39,163 nucleotides of DNA, taken from Bacteriovoracaceae bacterium (GTDB taxonomy: Bacteria; Bdellovibrionota; Bacteriovoracia; Bacteriovoracales; Bacteriovoracaceae). This document shows, piece by piece, positions 1 to 10,563 of the stretch. How positions within the stretch are numbered: position 1 is the stretch's first letter; the number at the start of each line of letters is the position of its first letter. The DNA lies in assembly GCA_016784965.1 (NCBI GenBank), contig JADHTQ010000042.1, positions 1 through 39,163 of the forward strand, given 5' to 3'. Position numbers and translations under genes: made by a program. A model generated the notes under the pieces. That model was not told the DNA's origin, ran no database searches, and saw nothing but the letters and a program-made list of their open reading frames with translations.

Positions 1-135
1 ACGGCCCACAGTCTCCCTGTTTACACTTCACATGTTTTGTTACCTGACATGCGCAAAACTCGGTACATGGTGTTATTCCTAACTTCCATGGTTGGACTTT
101 CACCAACTAGTAAACGCCAGCTTCGCTTGGCATAC
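1..135 (-). mobile_element. Probable 5' end of a group II intron, cut by the window edge
   Basis: Read on the minus strand from about 135 downwards, the sequence starts GTATGCC, forms a small hairpin (GCC-AGC-GAA-GCT-GGC, with one bulged A), and continues TTTACTAGTTGGTGAAAGTCCAACC. A short stem followed by a GGTGAAAGTCC segment closed by its complement is typical of the first domain of bacterial group II introns, whose 5' end consensus is GUGYG; GTATG is a partial match. The reverse transcriptase would lie beyond the left edge. No reading frame is present here. The assignment comes from remembered sequence character, not from a covariance search, and the exact 5' splice point is uncertain. 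It may also be a decayed fragment. Confidence 0.5.
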
Positions 136-563
136 ATGCAGTACTTATAGCATGAATACTTGCTTCCAACAAATGTAAGAAACCGCCAAACATGACGGCA
201 AACACCTGCAAATCACCCTTCTGGGCCCTGCCCGCCCCTCTCACAGCCCCTGTTCCACCCCCCTCTAACTTTTTTGATTCAACCAACGCTCAAAAGCAGC
301 TCAAGAAGCTTGAATTGGGGCTAAAATAAAAATATAAAAATGCTTACATCTGTAAATTATACCCATGAACTAAACTGAAGCGGCAACTGCAACGGCAACT
401 GTTTCTGTTCCTGTTCCTGTTGCCCTTTGGGGCCATAAGATAAAGGGAATATGTATAAAAGTTATATTTATAGAAAGAGTGAGTTGACAAATAGTGAGAA
501 AATGGGGATCAAGGAGCGTAATTTCTGGGTATTAACTAGTTTATTTAAAGAAGGCAGGTAAAA
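136..563. other. Gene-free stretch upstream of ytfJ-like gene
   Basis: No convincing reading frame or tRNA is seen. It contains a C-rich tract around 205-265, an AT-rich tract around 315-360, the short repeat at 382-424 and an A/T-rich segment with TATAAA at 454-459. A TTGACA box at 484-489 is the best -35 candidate for the downstream gene, but the bases 17 away (GATCAA) are a poor -10, so the promoter is not settled. Confidence 0.5.
382..424. repeat. Short GGCAAC / GTTCCT iterated repeat with inverted ends
   Basis: Two copies of GGCAACTG (382 and 394) are followed by iterated CTGTTC units and the element ends in GTTGCC, the reverse complement of GGCAAC. It can therefore fold back with GGCAAC pairing to GTTGCC. 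It looks like a low-complexity hexamer repeat that has grown by slippage on both strands. No function is evident. Confidence 0.55.
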
Positions 564-1085
564 ATGAAATCTACGCTTTTTGTGATGTTGCTTTTTGTTT
601 CTAATTATTGTTTTGGAGTTTTGCCTACTGGGGAGGTTCCGCCCTATGTGGAGATTACGGAAAAAAATGGTGGTAAGGTTGTTGGGGGGACTTGGAAATC
701 TTCGGAGATTAAGGGCAAGACTACTGCGCTTTTTTATGTTGATCCCGATGTGAAAGATCTCAATGAGCATTTAGGTGATGCGCTTAAGGCGAAGAAGTAT
801 CCTCTGGATAAGTATCAATCGATGGCGATTATTAATATGGATGCTACTTGGTTGCCAAACTTTATCTTGGATAGTTCTTTAGAGGCAAAACAGAAAAAAT
901 ATCCATCAACTATCTTTGTTCGGGATAAAGATAAGATTTTGGTCAAGAAGTGGAAATTAGGTGATGACAACTATGATGTGGTTATTTTTGATAAAGAGGG
1001 CAAGGTTCTTTTTAGCAAAGATGGGAAACTGACAGATCAGGAAGTTAAGCAAGTAGTGGCACTGATTGACAAAGATATATCTTAA
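564..1085 (+). CDS. YtfJ-family periplasmic thioredoxin-fold protein
   Basis: The 173-residue product begins with a Sec signal peptide (basic MK, hydrophobic residues 4-16, likely cleavage after CFG at about 18). The mature part resembles E. coli YtfJ: a TTALFYVDPDVKDLNE strand, a LDKYQSMAIINMDATW block, then SSLEAKQKKYPSTIFVRDK and a C-terminal VVIFDKEGKVLFSKDGKLTDQEV strand-helix. The family has a thioredoxin-like fold, but the mature protein has no cysteine, so disulfide chemistry is not expected. Its role is unknown; export to the periplasm is inferred. The ATG is preceded by AAGGCAGG seven bases or so upstream. It is monocistronic in view; the next genes are on the other strand. Confidence 0.75.
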   Translation: MKSTLFVMLLFVSNYCFGVLPTGEVPPYVEITEKNGGKVVGGTWKSSEIKGKTTALFYVDPDVKDLNEHLGDALKAKKYPLDKYQSMAIINMDATWLPNFILDSSLEAKQKKYPSTIFVRDKDKILVKKWKLGDDNYDVVIFDKEGKVLFSKDGKLTDQEVKQVVALIDKDIS

Positions 1086-1094
1086 ATTGCAAAT

Positions 1095-1283
1095 TTAATT
1101 GGTGCGTTCAAAGTTTCTTAAGTCAGCATTTAGTCTAAATAATATTAGTTTTAAATCTTTTGGGTGTCCGGCTTGGGCCATTTTATACGCCAACTTCACT
1201 GAGCTTGGCCTTACTGTTGTATAGATGCCGTCTTGTGCAAATTTGTGCAAACGAATGAACTTCGACATGATGAAATTTTGCAT
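1095..1283 (-). CDS. Small hypothetical protein, uncertain
   Basis: A 62-codon frame in the same direction as, and 90 bases downstream of, the dihydrouridine synthase gene. The translation is basic and helical-looking (MSKFIRLHKFAQDGIY, later SVKLAYKMAQAGHPKDLKLILFRLN) and reads like a real protein rather than antisense noise, but no family is recognised. The start is unclear: a second ATG lies at 1268 and a TTG at 1307, and none has a good Shine-Dalgarno. It ends nine bases from the end of the convergent YtfJ-like gene. Confidence 0.35.
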   Translation of the reverse strand: MQNFIMSKFIRLHKFAQDGIYTTVRPSSVKLAYKMAQAGHPKDLKLILFRLNADLRNFERTN

Positions 1284-1373
1284 TAAAAGAGGTTGATTCT
1301 CATACAACTGAATTGTTAAATAACTTTCAACTAAACATTTTGATTTATTGATAATGAAAACAGATTAGTGGGG

Positions 1374-2447
1374 CTAGCCGTGCCCAGAGGTTAAAAAGGC
1401 ATCATCCACGTTCATTTTTTTTTCAGCACTGCCAAGAGTAAGGAAAAACTCCTCGGTGAGCTTCATGACTTCAGATATATCTTGCAGGCGAAATATTTTG
1501 CCCCTGAATGATGAAGCATTGGCAAATCCTGCTGAAAACCACACTATGAACTTGCGCAGCTGAATCAACATTAAGTGATTTTTTGTAAGTTGCAACTCCA
1601 TGTAACTTTTCAGCTGTAAAATTACTTCCAAATAGTCAGTTGCTACAAATGCAATATCCTCGTCATCTCTAAAGGACTCGAGAAATAAAAAGGGATTTCT
1701 GACTGGTCCCCGACCCAACATTAAAGCTTGGCAGTTAGTGTCGCTCAGCTTATTTTTGACTCTTAAAGGGGTATGGAGATCCCCATTTCCGATAACAGGT
1801 ATCTGGCTATCACTGGCAATTTGTTCGATATATTCCCAATCGACCTGACCGCGATACAATTGCATTTTGGTGCGACCATGGATGGTAACAAATTCAATTC
1901 CTTCATCCTGGGCAATTTTGACGACTTCATGGGCATTTTTTGAGTTTTCATCAATTCCGGTTCTGATTTTAATAGTTAGTGGGACATTTATGGCACTTCT
2001 TACCTTTTTAAAAAGTGTTGAAAGGACTTTTGTATTTTGCATCAAGGCCACACCGGCCCCCTTACCTACGACCTTTCTCACCGGACAGCCCATATTAATG
2101 TCGACAAAATTGCAACCGTAACCGGCCACAATTTGCGCTGCCTTAGCCATTTGGTCGGCATCATCTCCAAACAGTTGAATCCCCACCACCTTCTCCTTGG
2201 CACAAATTTTTAACATATCGAGTGTTTTTTTGTTGCCGTAGTTGATGCCGTAACAGGATATTAATTCAGTAATAGTGCCACCGGCCCCTAAATTTTCCAT
2301 AAGTAGCCGAAAAGGTGATGTGGTTATACCCGCCATGGGTGCAAGAAGCAGGGGTGAGCTGAATGTAAGTGAGCCTACTTGGACCGGTTTAATTTTGGCG
2401 GCAAGTACATCGATTTTGGCCTGGAGATCCTTAGAGTAATTTTCCAT
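1374..2447 (-). CDS. tRNA-dihydrouridine synthase, DusB-like
   Basis: A flavoenzyme that reduces uridines in the tRNA D-loop with NADPH. The 357-residue product shows the family landmarks in order: LLLAPMAGITTSPFR (FMN site), the INMGCPVRKVVGKGAG loop with the catalytic cysteine, KIRTGIDE, the TIHGRTKMQLYRGQVDW block, VIGNGDLHTP, and LMLGRGPVRNPFLF. Length and motifs fit the DusB/Dus1 branch, though subtype cannot be fixed by eye. The start chosen is the ATG at 2447; a GTG 16 codons earlier (2495) would add MCNGHFHGWSIAVLW, which does not look like family sequence. Neither start has a strong Shine-Dalgarno. Divergent from ffh. Confidence 0.88.
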   Translation of the reverse strand: MENYSKDLQAKIDVLAAKIKPVQVGSLTFSSPLLLAPMAGITTSPFRLLMENLGAGGTITELISCYGINYGNKKTLDMLKICAKEKVVGIQLFGDDADQMAKAAQIVAGYGCNFVDINMGCPVRKVVGKGAGVALMQNTKVLSTLFKKVRSAINVPLTIKIRTGIDENSKNAHEVVKIAQDEGIEFVTIHGRTKMQLYRGQVDWEYIEQIASDSQIPVIGNGDLHTPLRVKNKLSDTNCQALMLGRGPVRNPFLFLESFRDDEDIAFVATDYLEVILQLKSYMELQLTKNHLMLIQLRKFIVWFSAGFANASSFRGKIFRLQDISEVMKLTEEFFLTLGSAEKKMNVDDAFLTSGHG

Positions 2448-2568
2448 GGCCCACAGTACCGCAATTGACCACCCATGAAAATGGCCATTGCACAACCCAT
2501 TAATTTTTACACTTTTTTAAATTTAGTAAATTAATTGGGGCAATTCTTTCTTGCGTTATTGAAAACGA

Positions 2569-2600
2569 TTGGTATTATTCGTTTGGCAATTGCTATAAAT
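2569..2600 (+). promoter_or_regulatory. Possible ffh promoter
   Basis: TATAAA at 2594-2599 with TTGGTA at 2569-2574, a 19-base spacer. Transcription would start some 12 bases before the ffh start codon and just include its GGAG ribosome-binding site. The -35 is weak. Confidence 0.3.
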
Positions 2601-2617
2601 AAACTTTGGAGTAAACG

Positions 2618-4126
2618 ATGTTTGATACTTTGAGTGAGAAATTTTCTGATGCGTTCAAGCACTTGCGCGGTAAGGCGAAAATTTCTGAAGAGAATATAGA
2701 AGCGACACTAAAGGAAGTGAGAACGGCACTTTTAGAAGCTGATGTTAACTTCAAAGTGGTCAAGGAATTTGTAAGTCGAGTCAAAGAACAGTCTCTTGGA
2801 CAAAAAGTTATCCGCGGAGTAAATCCCGAAGAGCAGTTTGTAAAAATCGTTCACGATGAGCTGGCCAACATCATGGGAGTGGCCAATGAGGAGCTTAGTT
2901 TAGACAGCTCCAGTATTGTGCCAATCTTAGTAGTAGGCCTAAATGGACAGGGTAAAACTACATTTTCCGGTAAACTCTCATTGCACCTTCGAAACAAAAA
3001 GAAAAAGAACGTATTGCTAGTACCTGCCGATACTTTCAGGCCAGCTGCGAAGTCTCAACTAGAGATTCTTGCCAAAAGCTTAGGCATTGACTGTTTTGAC
3101 TCTGATCTATCTATGCCACCGCATAAAATTGCCTTAGAGGCCATGGAAGAAGCAAAGACCAAAGGCAAAGACATAGTTATTATTGATACTGCTGGTCGAT
3201 TGCATGTAGATGATGAGCTAATGGATCAGCTAAAAGAGGTCAGAGTTGCACTTGAAGCACACAACCCAGAAGTGCTACTAGTTGCCGATGCTATGACTGG
3301 TCAAGAGGCAGTCAATGTGGCCAAAACCTTTCATACCGCCATGAATTTAACTGGTATTGTGCTTTCAAAAATGGACTCCGACGCCAGAGGTGGTGCCGCA
3401 CTTTCCATTCGCCACGTCACAGGTGTACCAATTCGCTATATCTCTACGGGCGAAAAGATGAAAGATCTCGAGCTTTTTCATCCGGACCGTCTCTCTAAAA
3501 GAATTTTGGATATGGGAGACGTTTTGTCTCTTGTGGAAAAGGCAGAAGAGGCCATCGATGAGAAAGAGGCCGAGAGGATGATGAAGAACTTGGAAAAAAA
3601 CAAGTTCACCATGGATGATTTTTTAAAACAGATGAATATGATTAATAATTTGGGCTCTATGTCCTCAATTTTAAAGATGATTCCCGGTATGGGGGGGATG
3701 CTTCGGCAAGTTGGAGACCTATCACCTGCTGAAGATGAAATGAAGAGGATGAAGGTCATGATCTCTTCGATGACTAAGCAAGAAAGAAATGACTATCGCA
3801 TCATTAAAGAGTCTAGAATCAAAAGGATTGCCAAGGGATCGGGACACACTGTAAAGGCCATAGAGGATTTCTTGGAAAAATTTCGCCAGATGGAAAAGAT
3901 GATGGGCGGCGTTATGCGCATGTTAAAAGGTGGTGGTGGAATGCCTGGTCTTCCCGGAATGGGCGGAATGCCCGGCATGCCTGGCATGGGCGGCATGCCC
4001 GGTATGGGTGATTTGGGTGGTGACATGTTTGGTGCCCCCCAACGAGGATACCGACAGTTGCCGAACAAAAAAAAGGGCAAGGGCAAAGGAAAGAAAAAAG
4101 GTCCCTGGGGTGGCGGCTACTTTTAA
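2618..4126 (+). CDS. ffh: Signal recognition particle GTPase Ffh
   Basis: The protein subunit of the signal recognition particle; it binds signal sequences on ribosomes and 4.5S RNA and docks with FtsY. The 502-residue product has the N-terminal helical bundle (to about 90), then the G domain: VGLNGQGKTT (107-115; the P-loop is usually GLQGxGKTT), DTFRPAA, DTAGRLHVD, and SKMDSDARGG. The methionine-rich M domain follows (GMGGMLRQVGD, GSGHTVKAIEDFLEKFRQM). The tail after the M domain is an iterated Gly-Met-Pro stretch (DNA 3935-4030) and a lysine-rich end. The start is supported by GGAG eight bases upstream. rpsP and khpA follow on the same strand, the common ffh-rpsP-khpA order, but rimM and trmD do not follow. 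Confidence 0.97.
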   Translation: MFDTLSEKFSDAFKHLRGKAKISEENIEATLKEVRTALLEADVNFKVVKEFVSRVKEQSLGQKVIRGVNPEEQFVKIVHDELANIMGVANEELSLDSSSIVPILVVGLNGQGKTTFSGKLSLHLRNKKKKNVLLVPADTFRPAAKSQLEILAKSLGIDCFDSDLSMPPHKIALEAMEEAKTKGKDIVIIDTAGRLHVDDELMDQLKEVRVALEAHNPEVLLVADAMTGQEAVNVAKTFHTAMNLTGIVLSKMDSDARGGAALSIRHVTGVPIRYISTGEKMKDLELFHPDRLSKRILDMGDVLSLVEKAEEAIDEKEAERMMKNLEKNKFTMDDFLKQMNMINNLGSMSSILKMIPGMGGMLRQVGDLSPAEDEMKRMKVMISSMTKQERNDYRIIKESRIKRIAKGSGHTVKAIEDFLEKFRQMEKMMGGVMRMLKGGGGMPGLPGMGGMPGMPGMGGMPGMGDLGGDMFGAPQRGYRQLPNKKKGKGKGKKKGPWGGGYF

Positions 4127-4245
4127 AGTGAAGTTTTTTCACAAGGTTGCGTTGGTAGCTTGACTTTCACACCTGATTGATTTAATAATCTTGGTTAATA
4201 ATAAAGTTTAAGTATATTTTTGGTTTTGTATATTAGGAGTAGTAA

Positions 4246-4491
4246 ATGGTTAAAATTAGATTAGCACGTGGCGGTAGAGTTCATAAACCGATCTATACGA
4301 TAGTTGCTACCGATTCGCGCAATGCTCGCGACGGACGATTTCTAGAAAAGCTTGGCAAATATGATCCTGCTCAACAGGAAGTTCTAAGTAGCGTCAATAC
4401 AGATCGCATAGCTGTCCTTGTAAGCAAGGGTGCCGTTTTATCAGCAACAGTTAGCTCTCTTTTAAAAAAAAATAACATTGAACTAAAATAG
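4246..4491 (+). CDS. rpsP: 30S ribosomal protein S16
   Basis: An 81-residue protein of the small ribosomal subunit. It begins MVKIRLARGGRVHKPIYTIV and contains DSRNARDGRFLEKLGKYDP, both hallmark S16 segments; length is typical. The ATG has TAGGAG seven bases upstream. A 119-base gap separates it from ffh and a 105-base gap from khpA. Confidence 0.97.
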   Translation: MVKIRLARGGRVHKPIYTIVATDSRNARDGRFLEKLGKYDPAQQEVLSSVNTDRIAVLVSKGAVLSATVSSLLKKNNIELK

Positions 4492-4596
4492 TCATTTTCT
4501 TACATCCCACTAAAAATTTATTTGTTTCTTGATTTTTTGTGCTTATTCTGTTTCAGTATAAGGTGATATTAACTTCGAACTAGTGAGAGTTGTGAG

Positions 4597-4836
4597 ATGA
4601 GTGAATTAAAAGATCTAATTGAATACATAGGAAAGTCGTTAGTAGATATGCCGGAGGAGGTATTAGTCAACGAAGTTTTTGGGGAACAGACCACAGTAAT
4701 TGAGCTTAAAGTTGATAAGTCTGATCTAGGTAAGGTCATTGGCAAACAGGGAAGAACCGCAAGAGCACTGCGTACTATCTTAAATGCCGCTTCAACTAAG
4801 TTAAAAAAGAGGTCTGTTTTAGAAATTATTGAGTAG
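4597..4836 (+). CDS. khpA: KH-domain RNA-binding protein KhpA (YlqC)
   Basis: A 79-residue single type II KH domain. The RNA-binding loop is [18 protein letters not shown], the GxxG motif being GKQG. KhpA proteins bind RNA together with KhpB and affect cell division and ribosome assembly in other bacteria; here that is inferred. Its place after rpsP is the usual one. The ATG at 4597 has GAG-rich sequence just upstream. The next gene is convergent (queF, 30 bases away), so the usual rimM-trmD-rplS continuation is absent. No convincing intrinsic terminator is seen in the 30-base gap. Confidence 0.92.
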   Translation: MSELKDLIEYIGKSLVDMPEEVLVNEVFGEQTTVIELKVDKSDLGKVIGKQGRTARALRTILNAASTKLKKRSVLEIIE

Positions 4837-4866
4837 TTATTGCGTAAGCGTTTTTTAAGGCCCCCC

Positions 4867-5436
4867 TCAATACAACCTGGAAAGTGGCAAACTGTATTTT
4901 CCGGGATAGTAACCCGTAAACCTTTCATTTTTAAGCTGAACAAATTGTTTGTCAGAGTTTGAAGCATTCACAAATGGAAAAATGCTGATTCCACCTCTTG
5001 GAGTAAACTCTCCAATAACCTCAATGTACTTGGGTTTCATTAAATCATTTAAGTCATCACAAATTGTTTGAATGCAATCTTCGTGAAAATCTCCATGATT
5101 TCGAAAGCTTTTTAAATATAATTTCAATGATTTTGACTCAACCATTACCTTATCTGCTACGTAATTTATAAATATTTTGGCAAAATCGGGCTGACCAGTT
5201 TGGGGGCACAACGAGGTAAATTCTGTGCAAATAAAAGTAGTCCAAGCAACACTTTTTGGATTTTTGTTGAGAAAGCTTTCAAGAATTTTAGGTGAGTAAC
5301 AAAGGCCTAAATCATTAGTTTGCTGACCAAGAATTGTTAGATCCTTTAACTGTTTGCTCGCTCTGGTAGATGATACTTTTTTGTTCACAACTTGGCTCCA
5401 AGTATTATGCAAGAAATTGGTTATACATCGATTCAT
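4867..5436 (-). CDS. queF: NADPH-dependent 7-cyano-7-deazaguanine reductase QueF (YkvM type)
   Basis: Reduces preQ0 to preQ1 in queuosine synthesis. The 189-residue product carries FTSLCPQTGQPDFA with catalytic Cys77 and Asp84, ESKSLKLYLKSFRNHGDFHED with His118-Glu119, and RGGISIFPF near the end. The seven-residue Cys-Asp spacing and the whole register equal B. subtilis QueF shifted by about 22 residues, so it is the short unimodular type with an N-terminal extension. The ATG at 5436 lies inside the end of the MBL-hydrolase gene (overlap 32 bases), so translation is probably coupled; a TTG two codons upstream is an alternative. Last gene of the fadB-fadA-MBL-queF operon. Confidence 0.93.
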   Translation of the reverse strand: MNRCITNFLHNTWSQVVNKKVSSTRASKQLKDLTILGQQTNDLGLCYSPKILESFLNKNPKSVAWTTFICTEFTSLCPQTGQPDFAKIFINYVADKVMVESKSLKLYLKSFRNHGDFHEDCIQTICDDLNDLMKPKYIEVIGEFTPRGGISIFPFVNASNSDKQFVQLKNERFTGYYPGKYSLPLSRLY

Positions 5437-6097
5437 GGCCAATGGTGGTCATGGGCCCATGTCCGGTAATTGTTTTTGTCTCTTCGGGCAAAGTTAAAAG
5501 TCTAGTTTTAATAGAGTCTATAAGCTGAGTATAGCTTCCACCTGGTAGGTCTGTTCTGCCAATAGATCCCTGAAACAAGGTATCACCAGCTATTAGTAGT
5601 GGAGTCTCAAAATAAGTTGTAAAAAAACAGCAAGATCCAGGGCTGTGGCCTGGAGTGTGTAAAATTTTAAGACCTTGCATGAAAGATTTTAGCTTGTCAC
5701 AGCTTCCATTAAACAAAATAGTATCACCTTCTTTAAAAAAGTTTTCTATCTCTCCTACCTCTCCTATTTGGAAGCCAAATATTGCAGATTGATTTGCTAG
5801 TGTTTTATAGACATTTACCCCGTCTTGATGGAGATAAGTACCTGCACCAAAGTCCTGCGAGAGCTCAAAGGAGCGACCAATGTGGTCAAAGTGGGCATGA
5901 GTATGAATCAACATTTTAGGTTTTAACTTATTTTCTTTAACTAGATCTAAAATCTCATTTTCGTCGTTGCCTGGATCTACAATAATTGCCTCTCGGGTCA
6001 ATTCAGAAAAAATAATTGTACAGTTTGCTGCCAACTCACCAACTGGGAAGGCCCACAAGCACACATCATCTTTTTTTGCTTCATAAATTATGTCCAT
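5405..6097 (-). CDS. MBL-fold metallo-hydrolase, YcbL / glyoxalase II-like
   Basis: A 230-residue metallo-beta-lactamase-fold hydrolase. Metal-binding motifs are visible in order: HTHAHFDHIG (HxHxDH), HTPGHSPGSC, AGDTLFQGSIGRTDLPGG, and GHGPMTTIGHE. The size and the missing C-terminal glyoxalase II domain fit the YcbL/short group, which can hydrolyse glutathione thioesters or other thioesters. Its substrate is unknown; the fad genes beside it suggest a thioester but this is inference. The ATG at 6097 follows GGGGAAAAAGTG, giving a usable ribosome-binding site; a GTG one codon earlier is possible. It starts about 20 bases after the fadA stop. Confidence 0.85.
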   Translation of the reverse strand: MDIIYEAKKDDVCLWAFPVGELAANCTIIFSELTREAIIVDPGNDENEILDLVKENKLKPKMLIHTHAHFDHIGRSFELSQDFGAGTYLHQDGVNVYKTLANQSAIFGFQIGEVGEIENFFKEGDTILFNGSCDKLKSFMQGLKILHTPGHSPGSCCFFTTYFETPLLIAGDTLFQGSIGRTDLPGGSYTQLIDSIKTRLLTLPEETKTITGHGPMTTIGHESMYNQFLA

Positions 6098-6117
6098 CAC
6101 TTTTTCCCCAACTTTAC

Positions 6118-9446
<3,329 letters not shown>

Positions 9447-9520
9447 CGTTCTCTCCTTCTTTGAAATCACGAATTAGACAAGCTATGAGTATTATTTGTT
9501 ACTTACGGGTTGTCAAATAG

Positions 9521-9539
9521 GTTGTATTTTAAAAACAAC
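9521..9539. promoter_or_regulatory. Inverted repeat between fadB and pldA
   Basis: GTTGT and ACAAC flank an A/T core, extending to TTTT/AAAA with one bulged base. It sits 75 bases upstream of the fadB start in the divergent fadB-pldA gap. It could be an operator, or a small hairpin in a transcript; there is no regulator gene beside it. Confidence 0.3.
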
Positions 9540-9632
9540 AAATAGCTCCCTGCGTCTTCGATCAAATCCTATGCTAAAATTGTAATTTGTGTAAATTCAT
9601 GAAAGAATACATTAAAGGTGTGAGGAATCAGC

Positions 9633-10562
9633 ATGTTAAAAAAGTATTTACGGATATATTTTGTTTCGTTGTTTTGCCTAGTTTCAATATTCGACGCAAC
9701 AGCACAAGACACAGCAAAAAAACCTACCTTAGAAGAAAAAATAAAACATCTCATCTATGATCAAAGTAGCACACTTGCTCCACTGGAGTGTCCACCACCT
9801 GCTACTGCTCAAGTGGACGCGAATATAAGTGCACCCAAACAACAAAAATCGATTCTTATGCCCGATGAAAAAGAGAAGTTTTTTCTTAAAAAATATCGCC
9901 CCATGTTTCTTCTTTACGGAGGGGCCAATCGAAAAACGAAAGTACAACTAGGCTTCAAATATAATCCTATCTATAACGTGGAATTCTATTTTGCTTACAC
10001 ACAGATCATGTTTTGGGATATAACCAAAATCTCGGAGCCATTTACCGAAATTATGTATGCTCCAGAACTCTTCTATCGCTTACGTCTACAATGGGGTTTT
10101 ATAGATTATATCGACTTTGGTCTCTTTGACCACATCTCAAATGGAGAAGAAGGACAGGAGTCCAGACACAGAGATGCAAGCTACATCAGAATTAAGATGA
10201 AGTATGTGGGTAGTCCATACATCATTGAATGGACCAATCAATTTTTCGTTTATCACGACCTTTCGCGCTACAATAACGATCTACCAAACTACTTAGGCCA
10301 CTGGTCCACCAAACTGGCCTTCAAAGATTTTTTTGGAAAGTATATGGATAATGAAGAGATCTTTATAAAAATTTACCCCGGAAGAAAAAATCACAAGCTA
10401 AGTTTTAAGCAAGGTGGTCAAGAAGTTGGTATCAAATTTAAATTAACCTCCAACCTTTTTGCCCCGTATTTTTTCCTTCAGTACCACCACGGTTATGCTG
10501 AATCTTTATTAGACTACAATCAAAAAAATAGTATCTACCGCTTTGGTATAACTTTTGAATAG
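9633..10562 (+). CDS. pldA: Outer-membrane phospholipase A (OMPLA)
   Basis: A 309-residue outer-membrane enzyme that hydrolyses phospholipids in the outer leaflet. There is a signal peptide (cleavage near ATA-Q, about residue 25), a variable linker, then alternating beta strands ending in an aromatic-rich strand (SIYRFGITFE) suited to barrel insertion. The active-site block is GLFDHISNGEEGQESRHRDA, equivalent to HQSNG...SRSWN in E. coli: His167 and Ser169 match the catalytic pair, but ungapped alignment puts Asp181 where E. coli has Asn156. The YTQIMFWDI and PFTEIMYAPELFYR strands also match the family. The ATG is preceded by GAGGA. It meets the convergent kinase gene with one base between stops. 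Confidence 0.88.
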   Translation: MLKKYLRIYFVSLFCLVSIFDATAQDTAKKPTLEEKIKHLIYDQSSTLAPLECPPPATAQVDANISAPKQQKSILMPDEKEKFFLKKYRPMFLLYGGANRKTKVQLGFKYNPIYNVEFYFAYTQIMFWDITKISEPFTEIMYAPELFYRLRLQWGFIDYIDFGLFDHISNGEEGQESRHRDASYIRIKMKYVGSPYIIEWTNQFFVYHDLSRYNNDLPNYLGHWSTKLAFKDFFGKYMDNEEIFIKIYPGRKNHKLSFKQGGQEVGIKFKLTSNLFAPYFFLQYHHGYAESLLDYNQKNSIYRFGITFE

Positions 10563-10563
10563 T

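Noticed and set aside
484-512. TTGACA as a confident promoter of the YtfJ-like gene
   Set aside because: The -35 is perfect but the best-placed -10 (GATCAA) matches poorly, so it was left as a note.
468-770. Minus-strand frame of about 100 codons overlapping the YtfJ-like gene
   Set aside because: It is antisense to a gene with a signal peptide and family motifs; its translation is low-complexity and has no motif.
2448-2495. GTG start adding 16 residues to the dihydrouridine synthase
   Set aside because: The added residues do not look like the family N-terminus; the ATG at 2447 gives a normal length.
3930-4163. Frame in another register over the Ffh Gly-Met tail
   Set aside because: The repetitive GGC/ATG codons keep all frames open; only the Ffh frame continues the M domain.
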